Source: Lepidonotus clava | Lineage: Eukaryota; Annelida; Polychaeta; Phyllodocida; Polynoidae | Length of the DNA: 64,000 bases | Assembly (NCBI GenBank): GCA_936440205.1 | Contig: OW387147.1 | Span: forward strand, 45,379,627 to 45,443,626 | Direction: 5' to 3' | Part shown: positions 43,758 through 55,779 of the stretch, piece by piece | Position numbering within the stretch: the first letter of the stretch is position 1 | Layout: every line of letters starts with the position of its first letter | Notes under the pieces: model-generated | Database searches by the model: none | The model's input: only the letters and a program-made list of their open reading frames with translations | Told to the model about the DNA's origin: nothing | Translations under genes and position numbers: made by a program

Positions 43758-43800
43758 GACCAATCCAACCATCCTCCTCTTTGATAAGCTATAAATATGC
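43758..43800 (+). promoter_or_regulatory. Promoter-like cluster: CCAAT, GATA, TATAAATA
   Basis: CCAAT at 43760-43764, GATAAG at 43783-43788 and TATAAATA at 43790-43797 lie in the order and spacing of a class II core promoter. No downstream coding region is recognised, so this is a candidate only. Confidence 0.25.
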
Positions 43801-44190
43801 AGGCAGTTTTTCCATGCTGCGTGACAAGGGTCTTCGCTATATCGCAAACACAAAAGGATACCAATTATCTCGTAAAAAAAGAGTATTACGTTGCTCTTAC
43901 AGATAAATGGGCTCGGGGACTGCGGTCTGCTGCTGTGGTATTGGATATAGAGATAAGGCCGTCAGAGAAGGGCTGTTCCCAATGTAACTAGAGAGATAAG
44001 TGTACCACCACGCTGATTCAGCTGGTTCATTAAAAGACAATATATTAGTTGCGCACCCAGCGTCTGCATTTAATTCTGAGTTTAGAAAAAATGGTTTTAT
44101 TTCTCTAGAGCCCACGTCAAACTGTTTGTTGGATCCTCCTTAATTTGTTTAGCGTTGCTTACAACATTTCACACGAAAAGACGTGTACGT

Positions 44191-44193
<3 letters not shown>

Positions 44194-44235
<42 letters not shown>
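44194..44235. repeat. (TA)n microsatellite
   Basis: About 20 TA units. Confidence 0.95.
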
Positions 44236-44237
<2 letters not shown>

Positions 44238-44389
44238 GATTTTTGGTGCAAAATAAAGCGTGCATCTTCCTGATCATATAAGTGAGTTATATGCTCAAAA
44301 TATTTCGTAATATTATGTAAAATGTATTTTCATTTTAGTACATCCTTTTTAACTTTTGACTTTTACATCTAAGTCAATTGTCCCTTTAA

Positions 44390-44589
44390 CACATACTCCT
44401 TAGTCGCTTCACATTCCCCAAGTAATGATCGCTCCGACTATAGCCTTTTTACGTTAAGTAAAATGATGGTATCGCTCCGCACAGTAGTTAACTGGGTCGA
44501 GCATACATCCGGGCACTTTCAGAAAACCCAGAATGCTATAGTCGGAGCGATGATTACACGGGAATCTGAAGAGACTAAGGAGTATGCCT
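44390..44589. mobile_element. TTAA-flanked foldback element, GGCATACTCCTTAGTC ends
   Basis: About 200 bp. Left end catactccttagtcgcttca, right end gagactaaggagtatgcc, with TTAA on both sides (44386-44389 and 44590-44593). The inverted match continues through atgatcgctccgactatagc, so each arm is over 50 bp. Non-coding. Confidence 0.85.
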
Positions 44590-44811
44590 TTAACATTCAG
44601 ATGGAAAAATCATACTCTCTGTGATCCTTGTTTGTATGGGTACGAGCGTCGATATAACCCTCATATTGTCTGGCTAATACTATTTTCTGGGTGGATTGGG
44701 CTAACATAGGCCGAGGCACACATACAGAACGTGTACTGTGTTAAATCATTCAGTCTCTCAGCCGCACAATCCGACTAATATGAGCCGCCCTCACACCAAA
44801 CACTCTTTAAG

Positions 44812-45050
44812 GCATGGTTACACTATCCGATTTTACTCACGATTTCAGGAATCGCCAGTTGGGATGGCGCGGTATAATAAACATCCTACATTTCAAAAGA
44901 AACGATTTTGAATTATCTTTCAAATGGTATGAGGCATGCATGGGTTTGAATCATATTACCATTTAAAACATAGAAATTCCCAAATCCCCGGTAGCAAAGA
45001 TCGCCCGGTGGAAGGCATTCTGGTATGGTATTCTGAATAGTCGCACCCAT
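44812..45050. mobile_element. Possible partial TTAA-clan element, GGCATGGTTACACTATCCGAT end
   Basis: TTAA is followed by ggcatggttacactatccga, which has the length and GAT-core placement of the other TTAA-clan ends. The interior holds aaacgatttt. No clear right end was found. Confidence 0.4.
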
Positions 45051-45680
45051 TGACCCCAGCTCATATTTTTAGATACTTTCCATTGTGTGCGGCCGGTGCT
45101 CGGGCCACAGTCATTGCCTGGTCCCTCGTATATATCTTTGATTGCATTCTGTGCACCACTGACTCTGCTTAGCCCCTATACTACTATTCACGGCTTGTAG
45201 TCCTGCACATTCCCCTGAATCAGAGGGAAACCCCGATATTGAATAACCCCATATTATGACAAACCCATTGGATGTGAATGGTATCATGATTCATAGGATG
45301 GTGGCCCATTCATGTTTGTTCATGATGAGCTTATTGTGTGCTGTCAACAGTTTGGAGAGTGAATCCAGGATTATAGACATTAGGCCATTTGGGTACGTTG
45401 CTATTGCCTCACGGGCAGCATTGCATGAAAAGGTACAATAAATGCAGCAGTTGTGTTTAAACAATAAAGTTTTTCCATAAGCATGTTCTTTGATGTACGC
45501 CTATTAGCCCTAGTTTTTCTCATGGAAAGGGTTTCATGATATTATCCGTGTTTTTTTCTGCTCATTATTCACATGTGTTCAACGCACTCAAGGCATGATA
45601 TTTAAGTAGTAGATAAAGGACTCACTCATAAATAGGATACAGGGTTTGGGAAAAGTGAGGGTTCCCATAGATTTGATCAT
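45051..45680. other. Intergenic, nothing recognised
   Basis: No supported feature. Confidence 0.4.
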
Positions 45681-45991
45681 CAGTGGCCCGTTGCACAATG
45701 AATTTTTGTAACAACCGAAACTTTAAAAACGGTTACTTAACAGCGCAAAGTATCGTTGTAACAAAACCCCTTATAGCTTTGTTTCTACTGTTTCAAATTT
45801 AATTATGTAAATAGATATATGAAGGGGCAACATAGGGCTATACATTATTAAAATAACAACTCATTAACGACATTTTGATACAGTTATTTTGAGTGTCAAA
45901 ACGTGTGTCATAACACACAAAGTAACAATGGAAGCTTTTGTTGTTTTCCTGATTTTTGTTGTCATGAGTGGTATTATGCAATAGGCCACTG
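45681..45991 (+). mobile_element. MITE, GTGGCCCGTTGCACAAT family, copy 2
   Basis: Left end cagtggcccgttgcacaatg, right end tattatgcaataggccactg. Same termini as the copy at 7803. The interior is largely different except for gtaacaa/ttgttac words. No 8-bp duplication visible. Confidence 0.75.
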
Positions 45992-46463
45992 GGGCAAATG
46001 TGAGATAGCCCAATACTCCAGAACAACAAACAACATGTATACACTGCCCCATTTTGACCACCCAGCCTTACCAGATTCTGCAGTGTCGGCCACTAACAGC
46101 ACCTCCAGCCCCTGACCTTCAGCTTTAGTGGGGGATGGGGAAACATTCCCAAGGTCATTGGGTCTAATCCTATAAGAGCTCGTTGATGCCCCTCTCCCTT
46201 GGACCCTGGAGCTGGGCAAACGACCGCCATTTACAAGGGAATAGGACAAACATTTGTATCAAACCGAACCCACCAACCTACACGTGTTTACAAACGGAGG
46301 CTGATCGTTTTATGCCGTTTCTCAATGCATCCGAATGGTATGTTTTTCCCCAATTTGTTATATATTTGCATATTAGAAACCTTGTACGCGGAGCAGCGGG
46401 CAGGCAAACAGTGAACGGGTGTACCTGTAACCTGTTGCAACAGGAGGCCACATAGAGACTACT
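45992..46463. other. Intergenic, nothing recognised
   Basis: Several overlapping small frames on both strands, none with a domain. Confidence 0.4.
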
Positions 46464-46606
46464 CAGGCAAGACTATAACAATATTATAATCTTGGACAGT
46501 CTCAACCCAACTTAAAATAGTGTAACTGTTACATGAACATTGGGCAGGTAACAGACTGATCAAAAAGGTATGGTTGTAGAATGTACTTGTTACTTCCCTG
46601 AGTAGA
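46464..46606 (+). mobile_element. CCAGGCAA-family MITE, internally deleted copy 5
   Basis: caggcaagactataac at the left, then directly the distal block gtgtaactgttacatgaaca, ggcaggtaacagactgatca and the right end cttgttacttccctga. About 140 bp remain. Confidence 0.65.
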
Positions 46607-47068
46607 TGGAGACACAAATGCTTTGCCTGTATGATTTATACAACCAGTAATTGAATGAATAGTGACACAAAATTAATATAGGATAATAAAGGTATATCCT
46701 AGTACTTCATAAGCCATAGTTTAAGGCTACAACTAGCTCAAATTTCTGCTGAGGCTTTAATATATTTTACATATTGTTGCCATTCGTTGGTAAATACACA
46801 CACGAATATCCCTACCTTTTGTTTATAAAAGTGCCGATAGAAATAGATTAGGTTAAGGTTATATTCCACTGGCCGAATTTACTGTGCAGCCCTGCGAAGT
46901 CAGAAGGAACATTGGTAAATCATGAATTTGTTAAAAACTATTAGGATGGGGTTTAATTCTTTTTCAAATGTATGTAGGATGTAGGCTATAGTCTTTTGCC
47001 ATACTATTGGTTAAAAGTGATAGATTACCAAATGATTGGTGGTCTAAATAAGCAAGTGAAATACATAT
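46607..47068. other. Intergenic, nothing recognised
   Basis: AT-rich spacer. Confidence 0.4.
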
Positions 47069-47225
47069 ACACAGAACAAACCGAGGGGGCACGAAGCAAC
47101 AATTATTTCCACGAGTCGGAGTGCATTTGATGCGTCGAGGGCTTTAGTCCGAGATGCATCTAATGCACGGAGACAAGGGGAAATAATTGTTGCTGAGTGC
47201 CCCCAAGGTTAGTTCTTGTTTTATT
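47069..47225. mobile_element. Foldback element with GGGGGCAC-GCAACAATTATTTCC arms
   Basis: gagggggcacgaagcaacaa with ttatttcc (47083-47110) pairs with ggaaataattgttgctgagt then gccccc (about 47179-47203). A second inner pair tgcatttgatgc and gcatctaatgca extends the fold. Ends aacaaacc/gttcttgtt. Confidence 0.7.
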
Positions 47226-47312
47226 ATATAGCAAATACCCTGAGACTAAGACCCTGAGACCCTGAAAAACAAGACGAATTCCGTTTATTTACCTCCGATC
47301 GTGGGCTGCGCT

Positions 47313-47445
47313 GTTAAGGCACTAAGTGACAAAAAGGCACTAAATGACAAAATCAGAATTTTTGTCACTTAGTGCCACTCTTAAGGCACTAAGTGAAAAA
47401 AAACCTTAACTTAATTTTGTCACTTAGTGCCTTTTGTCACTTAAC
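47313..47445. repeat. Short palindromic cluster of GGCACTAAGTGAC words
   Basis: Six copies of ggcactaagtgac or its reverse complement occur in 133 bp, alternating in orientation. TTAA lies at the left edge, in the middle (cttaaggcactaag) and at the right edge (cacttaac). This looks like two minimal foldback elements side by side, similar in kind to the TTAA clan. Confidence 0.6.
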
Positions 47446-48254
47446 ATGCGCCATTGCTGCGGAGAGTTCTAGCCTTGCTACCGTTTGCTCGGCCCATCAA
47501 ACGTCTTATTTACGAATTTTAACGCATTATTCTGGTCAATTCATGCGTTATTTTCAATATTTTGATGAATTTATGCGATATAACGCATGAAAAATGCATA
47601 GAATTGGAAATTTAAAGGAAACAAATCAGATCGTAGCTACTACAGCCACGCCATCTGGCATTTCATGCAGAAAATAAGTCAAGATGGCGGAGAAGCAACG
47701 TTTTCGTCAAAATTGAAGGGTAATTAAATCGATTTAGCGCTGTATTTTCATCAAATAAGACGATTTTGGCGTGGTTTGATGATTGTTTTCGTAGTTTCCA
47801 TGCCAGCAAGCATCAGTTATTGCCCCACGGACGATTTGCAGGGCAATAATTTTTTATTATGCCACAGTGTGGCATAACGCCATCAGTTATTCCACCTTTG
47901 CTAACAGGGGAGTACAATGCTGAAGAAATAGGCGCTCCGAACTTGGTATATAATACAACCTTTAGGATATCCTTTACGGACTAGTCTACAAATGGGCAGT
48001 GTGCAAGGGCTTGTTCTGAAATGTCAACATAATTATGCGCATTCTTGGACTGACATGTAAATTGTATTAGGGTAGGGGTTCACAGTACTTTGTTATTGCA
48101 TATTGCTGACTCTTGTCTGAAAGGGGTATGTCAGTAAGGGTATGTGTATACTTGTCCCTACTATAAGATTTTGTAAGAAGTTGAATGTCTATTAAATCAG
48201 CGTCTGTCTGTTGGGGTATAGAGGTCTCTGCATGACATGTCATGAGAAACCTTT
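47446..48254. other. Intergenic, nothing recognised
   Basis: A short inverted tgccacagtgtggca lies at about 47860-47874. No gene. Confidence 0.4.
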
Positions 48255-48602
48255 CCAGGTAAGCAGTGACGTAACGAGCAGATTCTGTGAGTATACTTTT
48301 TTGGTCAGTCCGTTACCTGCCCAATTTTCACGTGTCCATTACATCTTTTGACATTAGGTTGAGTCTCTCCACAACAGAGTGCTATAATAATGTTATAAAA
48401 TGGACCTTATACAGAAGGTTACAATACCGTTATTTTTACTTGAAATAGTGTAACCTGACTGTTACAATAACATCACAATACAAAGTCACAATGTAAGGTT
48501 CTAAAGGCATTATTGGGTGCCATCAAAATGAGGTAACAAGAACCAAACCAGAGCCAAATATAAGTTACTGCATTGTTATAATAACGTTAAATTCTTGCCT
48601 GG
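48255..48602 (-). mobile_element. CCAGGCAA-family MITE, copy 6
   Basis: Left end ccaggtaagcagtgacgtaa, right end cgttaaattcttgcctgg. Interior contains ttggtcagtccgttacctgc and attgggtgccatcaaaatga, the reverse of copies 3, 4 and 8. Confidence 0.85.
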
Positions 48603-48973
48603 TTCCCCTGACACAAGCCCCCATTTGCCCATACTACTCACACTTCGCTCAATGCACCGCGGACCTCAACAACCAACCTCTCTGCTTTACATCAAAGTAT
48701 ACCCCTGTGTTTGTATATGTTCTGTACAGAAACACCGTAAAGCATACAGCTTTTATAATCTAATGGTGATATATTATCATTAATCATTGAACAAGAAATT
48801 ATATGGAATGTCAAAACAATTGAATGTATTAATATATATATATATCTTCTTCAATGTAATGTCTGGAAGAACAGATTCGTCTGAAGATATTCAATAAAAA
48901 TATTTAAAAAAAATATATATATATAAAGGCGAGTCGAAGGGGGTACATACCGCCCCCCCCCCCCCCCGTCTAT

Positions 48974-49139
48974 GGGGCCTTCCATTTAGTACGTACGCAA
49001 ATCTTCCAAAATTTTAGACCCCCCCATCCCCCCTTGGACTAAAGTATGCATTGGAATTGTACAAAAATAATTATATGCAAATCTTCAAAAATCTCATACC
49101 CCCCCCCCTTTGTTGTGCACATACTTAATGGAAGGCCCC
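48974..49139. mobile_element. MITE, GGGGCC-GTACGTA family
   Basis: 166 bp. Left end ggggccttccatttagtacg, right end catacttaatggaaggcccc. C-runs flank and fill it. A related fragment is at 10918. Elements with this kind of GGGGCC-TACGT end occur widely in aquatic animal genomes. Confidence 0.75.
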
Positions 49140-50750
49140 TATTTTGAATGTTCACAAAAGAGCAAAATACCCCGTGAACGATGTTTAAGCTGTAGCTCAT
49201 GTTCAGGCTTTTCCTTAAGAAGTCCTGAATTGACAGCTTAACCTTGAAATATCACAATCAGAAGTCAGATTATAAAGTAAGGACCGATACAATTCCACAT
49301 GACCCGTCAGTCTCACCGTCTGTCATTCTACGTTTTACAGAAACACAACATACTGCCGTGATATCAAACACATGGAATTAATCACAATTCAAACAACTCT
49401 TGAAGTATATAATATAAAAAAATTCTTTCCCTGGCTAAAGAGCCTTTAGGAAAAAGAAAATTTGACTAGCGTTTGATAAGTCTCGTCTCACTACATCTTA
49501 AACTCTTGAAGTATATGTTATTCAATGAATTACTTTCCTTTCATCTTATATATTGGCATTAACTAATTCAGAGTGACTATAGATTCAGCCACCCTAGTTT
49601 ACCAACCCTATAGGTCCATATAAATTGGGGCAAATGGCGAGCACCTCTATTAGCTCCACAAAAACGACCTGCGGTAGAGAAACAACCACCATACAGTCAC
49701 ACAGTATGAGCAGCGACCTGTGTTGCCTCCTTCTAAGCCTATACGCCAAGGACTACCATTAAGGCCATTATATAGGCCTAAAACACCCTCTTAGGCCGGC
49801 CAGGCGGCAAATATAGGCCCTGATTATGACACTATAGGGAGACTTTGCACGGTCTTATCCCAACATCTTACGTATGGATACTTAAAAAACCGCATTGTCA
49901 AAGTTGTTTAATTGGACGCAAGGGGAAATTTGTAATCGATCGAGTTATCTAAAAATGTGCATATAGGAGTTGGGTAATCAATCTCAGGGTACTTACTGTA
50001 AAAAGGGGCCGGCGTATAGCTTCAGGGTGTGGGTGGGGAAAAAGAACCAGAGGGATGGGGTAAAAAGTGTTGATACTATTCTATTGTCTGTGGCTTTATC
50101 TGATATAACGAAATCAGGCCTGAATATATGCATACATGCTGCGTGATAAGGCTTTTTATTTGCTGCTCTTTCGATGTTAAGCCTTGATGGATGGTTTCTT
50201 CCCATATGTATAATAGGGCAGATACCAGTATAAAACAGGGGAGGTAATCCCATTAGGGACTGGGGGCTCTGATTTTATGTATCAAGGATAACCTTTTTGT
50301 CTAACCAGAACGAACATAGTGTGTATGTGGCATTGCAGAAAACAGACATTTAACACTGTGGTATTGCATTGTGATGTATTCATCAAATGTGGTCCTTTGA
50401 TAAATGAAATACTAAAACCAAGAGCCAGACACAACCAAGTCTGACTTCGCTTTCAAACTGAGTTTTCTTTATACGTAGACCGTGTGCCTTCAGGAATCAG
50501 ATATTGTAGTTTGTATAACAAGGTCTGTCTGACACATGATGTTGTTGTTTTGTATTTGGGACTACTAGATAGATACAGACTGCCTAGTATTGGCATTAGC
50601 GATCACTATACAGCTCATAGTCCATGGTTATTTTTTTCTCGGGGTTTGTGAGCCTCTGGGGACCGTCACTAGATCTGGAGTACTGTGCACTGTGACCCAA
50701 GCTCATGAAAGAGACAAGAGAATAGACCGCCCTGTCGTCTCAGGGAAGTT
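49140..50750. other. Intergenic, nothing recognised
   Basis: 1.6 kb without a supported gene. Frames here are short and without domains. Confidence 0.4.
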
Positions 50751-51108
50751 CCAAGGCAAGCAGCAAAAGAACGGCACATTCTGCGACCATACTTTTGTGG
50801 TTAGTCTGTTACTTGTTAAATTGTCACATAGCAATTACGTTATTTTAGTTGAGGTTGAGACTCACTAAAGAAGAATGCTTTAATAACTTGCCATTTTAGT
50901 GATGTTGAGACCTTACTCATACAGAATGTGATAATAATTTTATTTTTATGTGAAAGAGCGTATTAAACAATAATGTCACAATAATGTCACAGTGCAATGT
51001 TACAATGTTGGGTTCTAAAGACGTTTTTGGATGCCAGCAAAAAACGAAACAAGAACCAAACCAGAACTCAACAGAACATTACTGTAATGCTATAATAGTG
51101 TGATAAAG
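50751..51108 (-). mobile_element. CCAGGCAA-family MITE, copy 7
   Basis: Left end ccaaggcaagcagcaaaaga, then gaccatacttttgtggttag and tctgttacttgttaaa. Right part aacaagaaccaaaccagaac, decayed at the extreme right end. Two or three internal ttgagac-type tandem phrases. Confidence 0.75.
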
Positions 51109-51169
51109 GCCTATTCATCAGTGTCAAAAAGTTAGATACCGAAAATAATGGAATAATACAGTAAAAGAG

Positions 51170-51400
51170 TATTTTGTGTACGGGACCGAAACCCGAAAGG
51201 ACCGAAACCCGAAAAAAAAAAAACCCGAAAAGCTAAGACAAAATGTAAACCGGATGTGACGTCATTAAGATCATGTGACTTGTATAAAAAGGGGCGGTGA
51301 GGCCCGGAATAAACAGTTCCTTCTTGGCACTCCTTGTGTCTTCTTCCATTAGAATAGCCCTCAAAAAGGTTAAGACCCATAATATGATTAAATAACAAGT
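51170..51400 (+). mobile_element. LTR-like fossil fragment (uncertain)
   Basis: A short stretch has the signal order of an LTR: TATA-like tataaaaagggg at about 51285 and AATAAA at about 51310, with a short spacing and a TG at the possible left edge. No matching second LTR, primer site or coding region is seen in the window, so at most it is a lone remnant. It could equally be a gene promoter. Confidence 0.2.
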
Positions 51401-52680
51401 AGTTCTCTAAAAAGTATTAAGGTAAAGTTCACGGTTAATTAAGAAGGAAACAGGAACGAAGGCCCGAGAGCCCGAGGGACCGAAGTATGGCACGAAGGAC
51501 CGGATTCCCCCCGGAGATGGTACGAAGCCTGGAAATCGGACCAGTATGAAGGCACGAAAGCATCAGTGGTCAGTCCACTCCCGTATGTACGACAGCACGA
51601 ACGGCCCACCAACCTTTAGGCGAGCGTTGGTTGGACACCTTGCAGGATCACGAGAGGGCCGGTGCGAATAGAGGATGGAATGGCCTAATCCGGCGAAACA
51701 CCCTCCTACTCTTCTGTAGGCCTACCCCTATTCAAGAATTGTTCAATGACCCTTCCCCCAGTAACAGAGACTCCAGTCCGCCGTAATCGATGCCCGGAAC
51801 GATGCAGGACAGATTGACCGAGGCCCAACCCCCTCCAAGACTAATACCGAACTCCCGACTGATCCACTTGGTCCCCCTCATATGCGGGGCACGGCTCTTG
51901 TCCACACATCTCAGTTTCTTGATGCGGCTTTTCGCCAGACTCGAAGCTAAAACAACTCTCCCGTTCCCTCGTAGAAATCAGGAGCCCCGAACTACCGAGG
52001 AACGTCACAATAGCATTATATGTTTATTTAGTTTCTTTTACATGTCTTTGAAGAGTGGGTTACACTATGTGATATGAGTATGGTGTGATGATGTCTAGGA
52101 CAATTCCCACATATGAGAAGTAAAATCAGTTTTTACACATATTGAAAACCCTCCAAATTGCATGTTTAAACAATTATTATCATATCCTTTCTGTATGCAA
52201 ATAGTCTGAGATACCATCATATCATGCCGATATCACGGTTCAAGTAGTATAGTGTTATACCACCTTCAGTATAGCTATTCGGCAGACATCGGAAGCCTGT
52301 ATGTGACTCTTGCCCCATATATGGATGTCAGGACACAAATCACTGGCTGGCAGTACCTTATCATCTTACTGCATGTATGGACAATAGAGAGATGACCTGA
52401 CCAGATTAGTGTATTGGGAACAATGTTAGTAAAGCTGTACGCTATTTCTGACGATCATAGGAGAATACCTTGGGCAACATGTACTATTATATGTTCATAT
52501 TAGGTCATATAGCCTTGTCTACTCATTGTTCTTTTTTCAGCTTTTCAGCCAATCTTCCTTTGAATCTTTTATATTGCAAAGGTAACAAATGCCCATGTGT
52601 TGAATGGGTTAACTGCAATGTGACACAATACAATATGTATCCATTATATTTCAAAACAGATTGGAGAGAAAATGAACTCA
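51401..52680. other. Intergenic, repeated ACGAAGG/CCCGA words
   Basis: 51440-51620 has many gcacgaa, ggaccga and cccgag words, possibly an old short repeat. No gene supported. Confidence 0.35.
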
Positions 52681-53071
52681 ACCTAAGCAAGAAGATGACA
52701 TTTTTTTAACATTACAACAACGTTCTATTTAGTTCTGTTTAGTTCTGTTTAGTTCTGTTTAGTTCTGATTTGTTCTTGTTAATTTATGTTGATGGTACCC
52801 CAAATGTCTTTAGAACCTAAAATTATGACATTGCACTGTGACGTGACTGTGATATTCTTGTTACATTCTTTCATGTAAGAATAACATTATTACAAGTATT
52901 ATTAGTAATAGCACAACTTCACCAAAGTATTATGTTATTATAACACTCCTTTTTAGTAAGTCTCAACTCTACCTAAAATAGCGTAACTGCTACGTGAAAA
53001 TTGGGCAGGTTACAGTCTGACCAAAAAATATATAGTCACAAAACGTGCTTGTTACGTTGCTGTTTGCCTGG
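52681..53071 (+). mobile_element. CCAGGCAA-family MITE, copy 8
   Basis: Left end decayed (ctaagcaagaagatgacatt). A local expansion of four tctgtttagt units lies at about 52726-52760. Right end cgttgctgtttgcctgg, preceded by ggcaggttacagtctgacca. Confidence 0.8.
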
Positions 53072-53329
53072 CCATGGGCATTGTATCCGCATTGACCGCT
53101 CAGTACTAGTGGTCAGCCCGCCAATCAGTCTATTGTGGTGCCCAGCGCAGGGACTTTGGGATGGAGGGGCTAGCTGAAAGGTGGGTAGGGGAGACGGACG
53201 TCTGCACGCGATGGGGCCCTGACCAGGGCATAGTCTAGGCACACGGGGTAAAGACTCTGTTACTATACACGACATGATCTGAAGTGTGACTGCAATATGA
53301 CTGTTAGTGCAGCAGCAAACCAGTCTAAA

Positions 53330-54360
53330 ATCATGACCACCGATGACCCCAAATTAATGAAGGTTGACATATATCATCGCGTTCGGGAGGTCCTAAGCTT
53401 TTCAAAACTGCCTGATGCCAGACCGAACACGAATTAGAAACTTCAAGGTCACAGGTCAAAGGTCAAAGGTCACCAAAAAAAGTAAAAATCTGAAAAATAT
53501 AGCTTTTATCTAATAGCTTCGCACTCATATTAGATGGAGCTTAGTTAATTGGCAAATATTTAGCCACTTATGGGGCCTAACTGTGATTTTAATATTGGTG
53601 ACCTTGCCCAAGGTCAAGGTCATCAATCTCAAGGTCAAACTTCAAAATGAGCATGAAATGAGGGTCTAACCTTTTATCAACTCCTATAAATGTTTTAATA
53701 TAGCCAATATCAAGCAGTATTATTGAACTGTTTGACAGAGGAGATCATGAGCTTTCTTTTTAAACCTCATTTGATATGATGGGGCTTAGGTTTCCATGGT
53801 AACAGAGCTATCATTTGTCACGACCAGTTTCATGGAAAGACATTAAAATAAGTGAAACATACCCCGAAAACCACAATTCTCTTGAAGTAGATAAAAAGAG
53901 CCTTAATTAAGGAAAATTCCAAACAGAGCTATAACAAAGCATGTCATAAAAGTCTTAAATTCAGAGGATGATAGTTTGTACTGAAAAAAGAATTATAGTA
54001 AATGGCTGGTTTCCATGGCAACCACCCAAGATAAGGTGTTGTGAAATCAAAAGTTTTTTTTACATATCTTCCTTAATATTCAGGATAGAAGCACAAATGA
54101 GACATCAAAATAAAGCATTCCTAGATTTCTAAGGGATAGAAAGCTGAAATGGGTTGTCTTGGTTACTGGGTTGCCATGGTTACCAAAAATATCCTAGAAA
54201 TTGACCATAATTTCATTTTCTCTTCTGTTCCTGTCACCATAGCAGCCACAAATACGGGTCTAACAAGGCACAACCTTGCTTCCTTCCAAAGTATGAATGC
54301 TATGCGACAACATTACAGGGAAAACAGGGGAAAACAGGGACAACAGGGGAAAATTACTAG
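53330..54360. other. Non-coding segment rich in AGGTCA words
   Basis: Contains three AGGTCA half-sites spaced by one base at 53453-53472, plus TCAAGGTCA at 53443-53451, 53614-53622 and 53629-53637. A short acaggggaaa tandem lies at about 54314-54351. It may be related to the element at 1-1747. No gene. Confidence 0.45.
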
Positions 54361-54372
54361 ATTACTAAAATA

Positions 54373-54627
54373 CTAGAACCAAAGCACAAAAAACTACTTC
54401 TGAAACTTTTTAGTACTTCACATCCTTTCGACTTTTATTTCACATCATAAGTCTTTCCTTCTGAGACGTGCACATATGACGAATTCTTCACGTCGTTGCG
54501 AGGAACTGACTCATCTGCCATTAGGTTAGACTTTTTATCTCCATTCCGCCGGCCATTAAACTTTTGCTGTCCCTGTACTAGCACATTCGCCAGATTGGTT
54601 GTGGTTACAGTGACGTACCAAGCTGGT
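54373..54627 (+). repeat. Interspersed duplicate, copy 1
   Basis: About 255 bp closely matching 59809-60070 (aaccaaagcacaaaaaacta, gagacgtgcacatatgacga, ttatctccattccgccgg, attggttgtggtt). Roughly 85-90% alike by eye. Family unknown. Non-coding. Confidence 0.85.
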
Positions 54628-55439
54628 CAGAGGCTTTTATTCACTGTATTATTTTATTTTGTGAAACAGGTACTTCTTAAAGCTTACACGGAAAGGAAAA
54701 ATCCTAAATTTGGGTAACCTCTTAGATTAGTCTTTCAATACATATCTAAACGTATGACACTGTCATAGTTGGCCTGTGATCTCAAACAATAGAATTAAAC
54801 CCTATTGTTCCAAGTGCGAAGTCAGTCTATCACCTTAAGTGCGAATCTGGGGGAGGCAAGCCTGGACAGAGCCTGTGACGTCACCTGAGGCATTAACTTA
54901 GCACTAATAACTATGGGCAACAAGAAATTGCTTGGTTTTCCAAAAATATTGAACGGAGACCTATGCAACTTTCGTAATTCACTAATGCTTACGTATTTCA
55001 TATTCAGAATTGTTTGCTTAATTTTCTAAGAAGTAGTTCCAGCGTTATGAATTTTCAAACTTGAAAAACGACCATGCACCCGGTCGGCCTATTCAGCCTA
55101 ATGCCTCCCATGACGTCATAGCATATTGTTTACATTGATGGACACAGAGCTAACTACTGACTGTCGCAACCTATTTGAAGTCACTGTATTTCAATAATAA
55201 TCTCAATATCATTGTTTCATTCACATGACCAATATTAGATACTTAAAAAGAACGCTATATGATGCTTAAAAGTGTCTTTTCGCGTCTTCTTTAAGTAGCT
55301 GGCAGTACCATTGCCCTTCTTTGGGTTCGTATCCTTGACATACGCACAGCATATCTCGTCTTCAACTTTAATAATTATGTTTCATGTTTTTTTAATGCAC
55401 AAGTCAGAATTTAATGCTTTTCAGCAACTTCATTTTTCA
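54628..55439. other. Intergenic, nothing recognised
   Basis: No supported feature. Confidence 0.4.
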
Positions 55440-55700
55440 TACAGTCGGCGGCCTCAGTGCCGGCCCGTGGTTGGTCATTCTGACGTACGTGCCGCACGTC
55501 CCTACCCCCGCCCTACGCCCGGCTGGCACGGGAGTAACCTTTGGTTGACCTCTACAACCTTTGGGGACGAGCAGCTCGCCAAAGGTCAGGCTGAGTGAGC
55601 AGCTCGTAGTGGAGAGTATGGTGGCCCAGAAGTATAAATATGCTGGGCTCCCGACCCAATATGCTCCCTTCACCGCCCAGTATGCTCCCCACCTCATCCT
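55440..55700 (+). promoter_or_regulatory. GC-rich island followed by TATAAATA
   Basis: CpG-containing island (ccggcccgtggttggtcatt near 55458) followed by TATAAATA at 55633-55640 and then ccaatatgctcccttcaccg with a partial repeat. Promoter-like arrangement, but the adjacent downstream sequence is a decayed LINE rather than a gene. Confidence 0.3.
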
Positions 55701-55779
55701 CACTGCTCCCCTCCTCCCCCTATCTGTTAGGTGGAAGGGGTGCAGATTTGGGTGAGAAGGGGAGCAGTGCATGGGGGTG

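Noticed and set aside
51401-52080. Continuation of an LTR element with a coding region
   Set aside because: No reverse transcriptase, integrase or protease motif, and no second LTR in the window.
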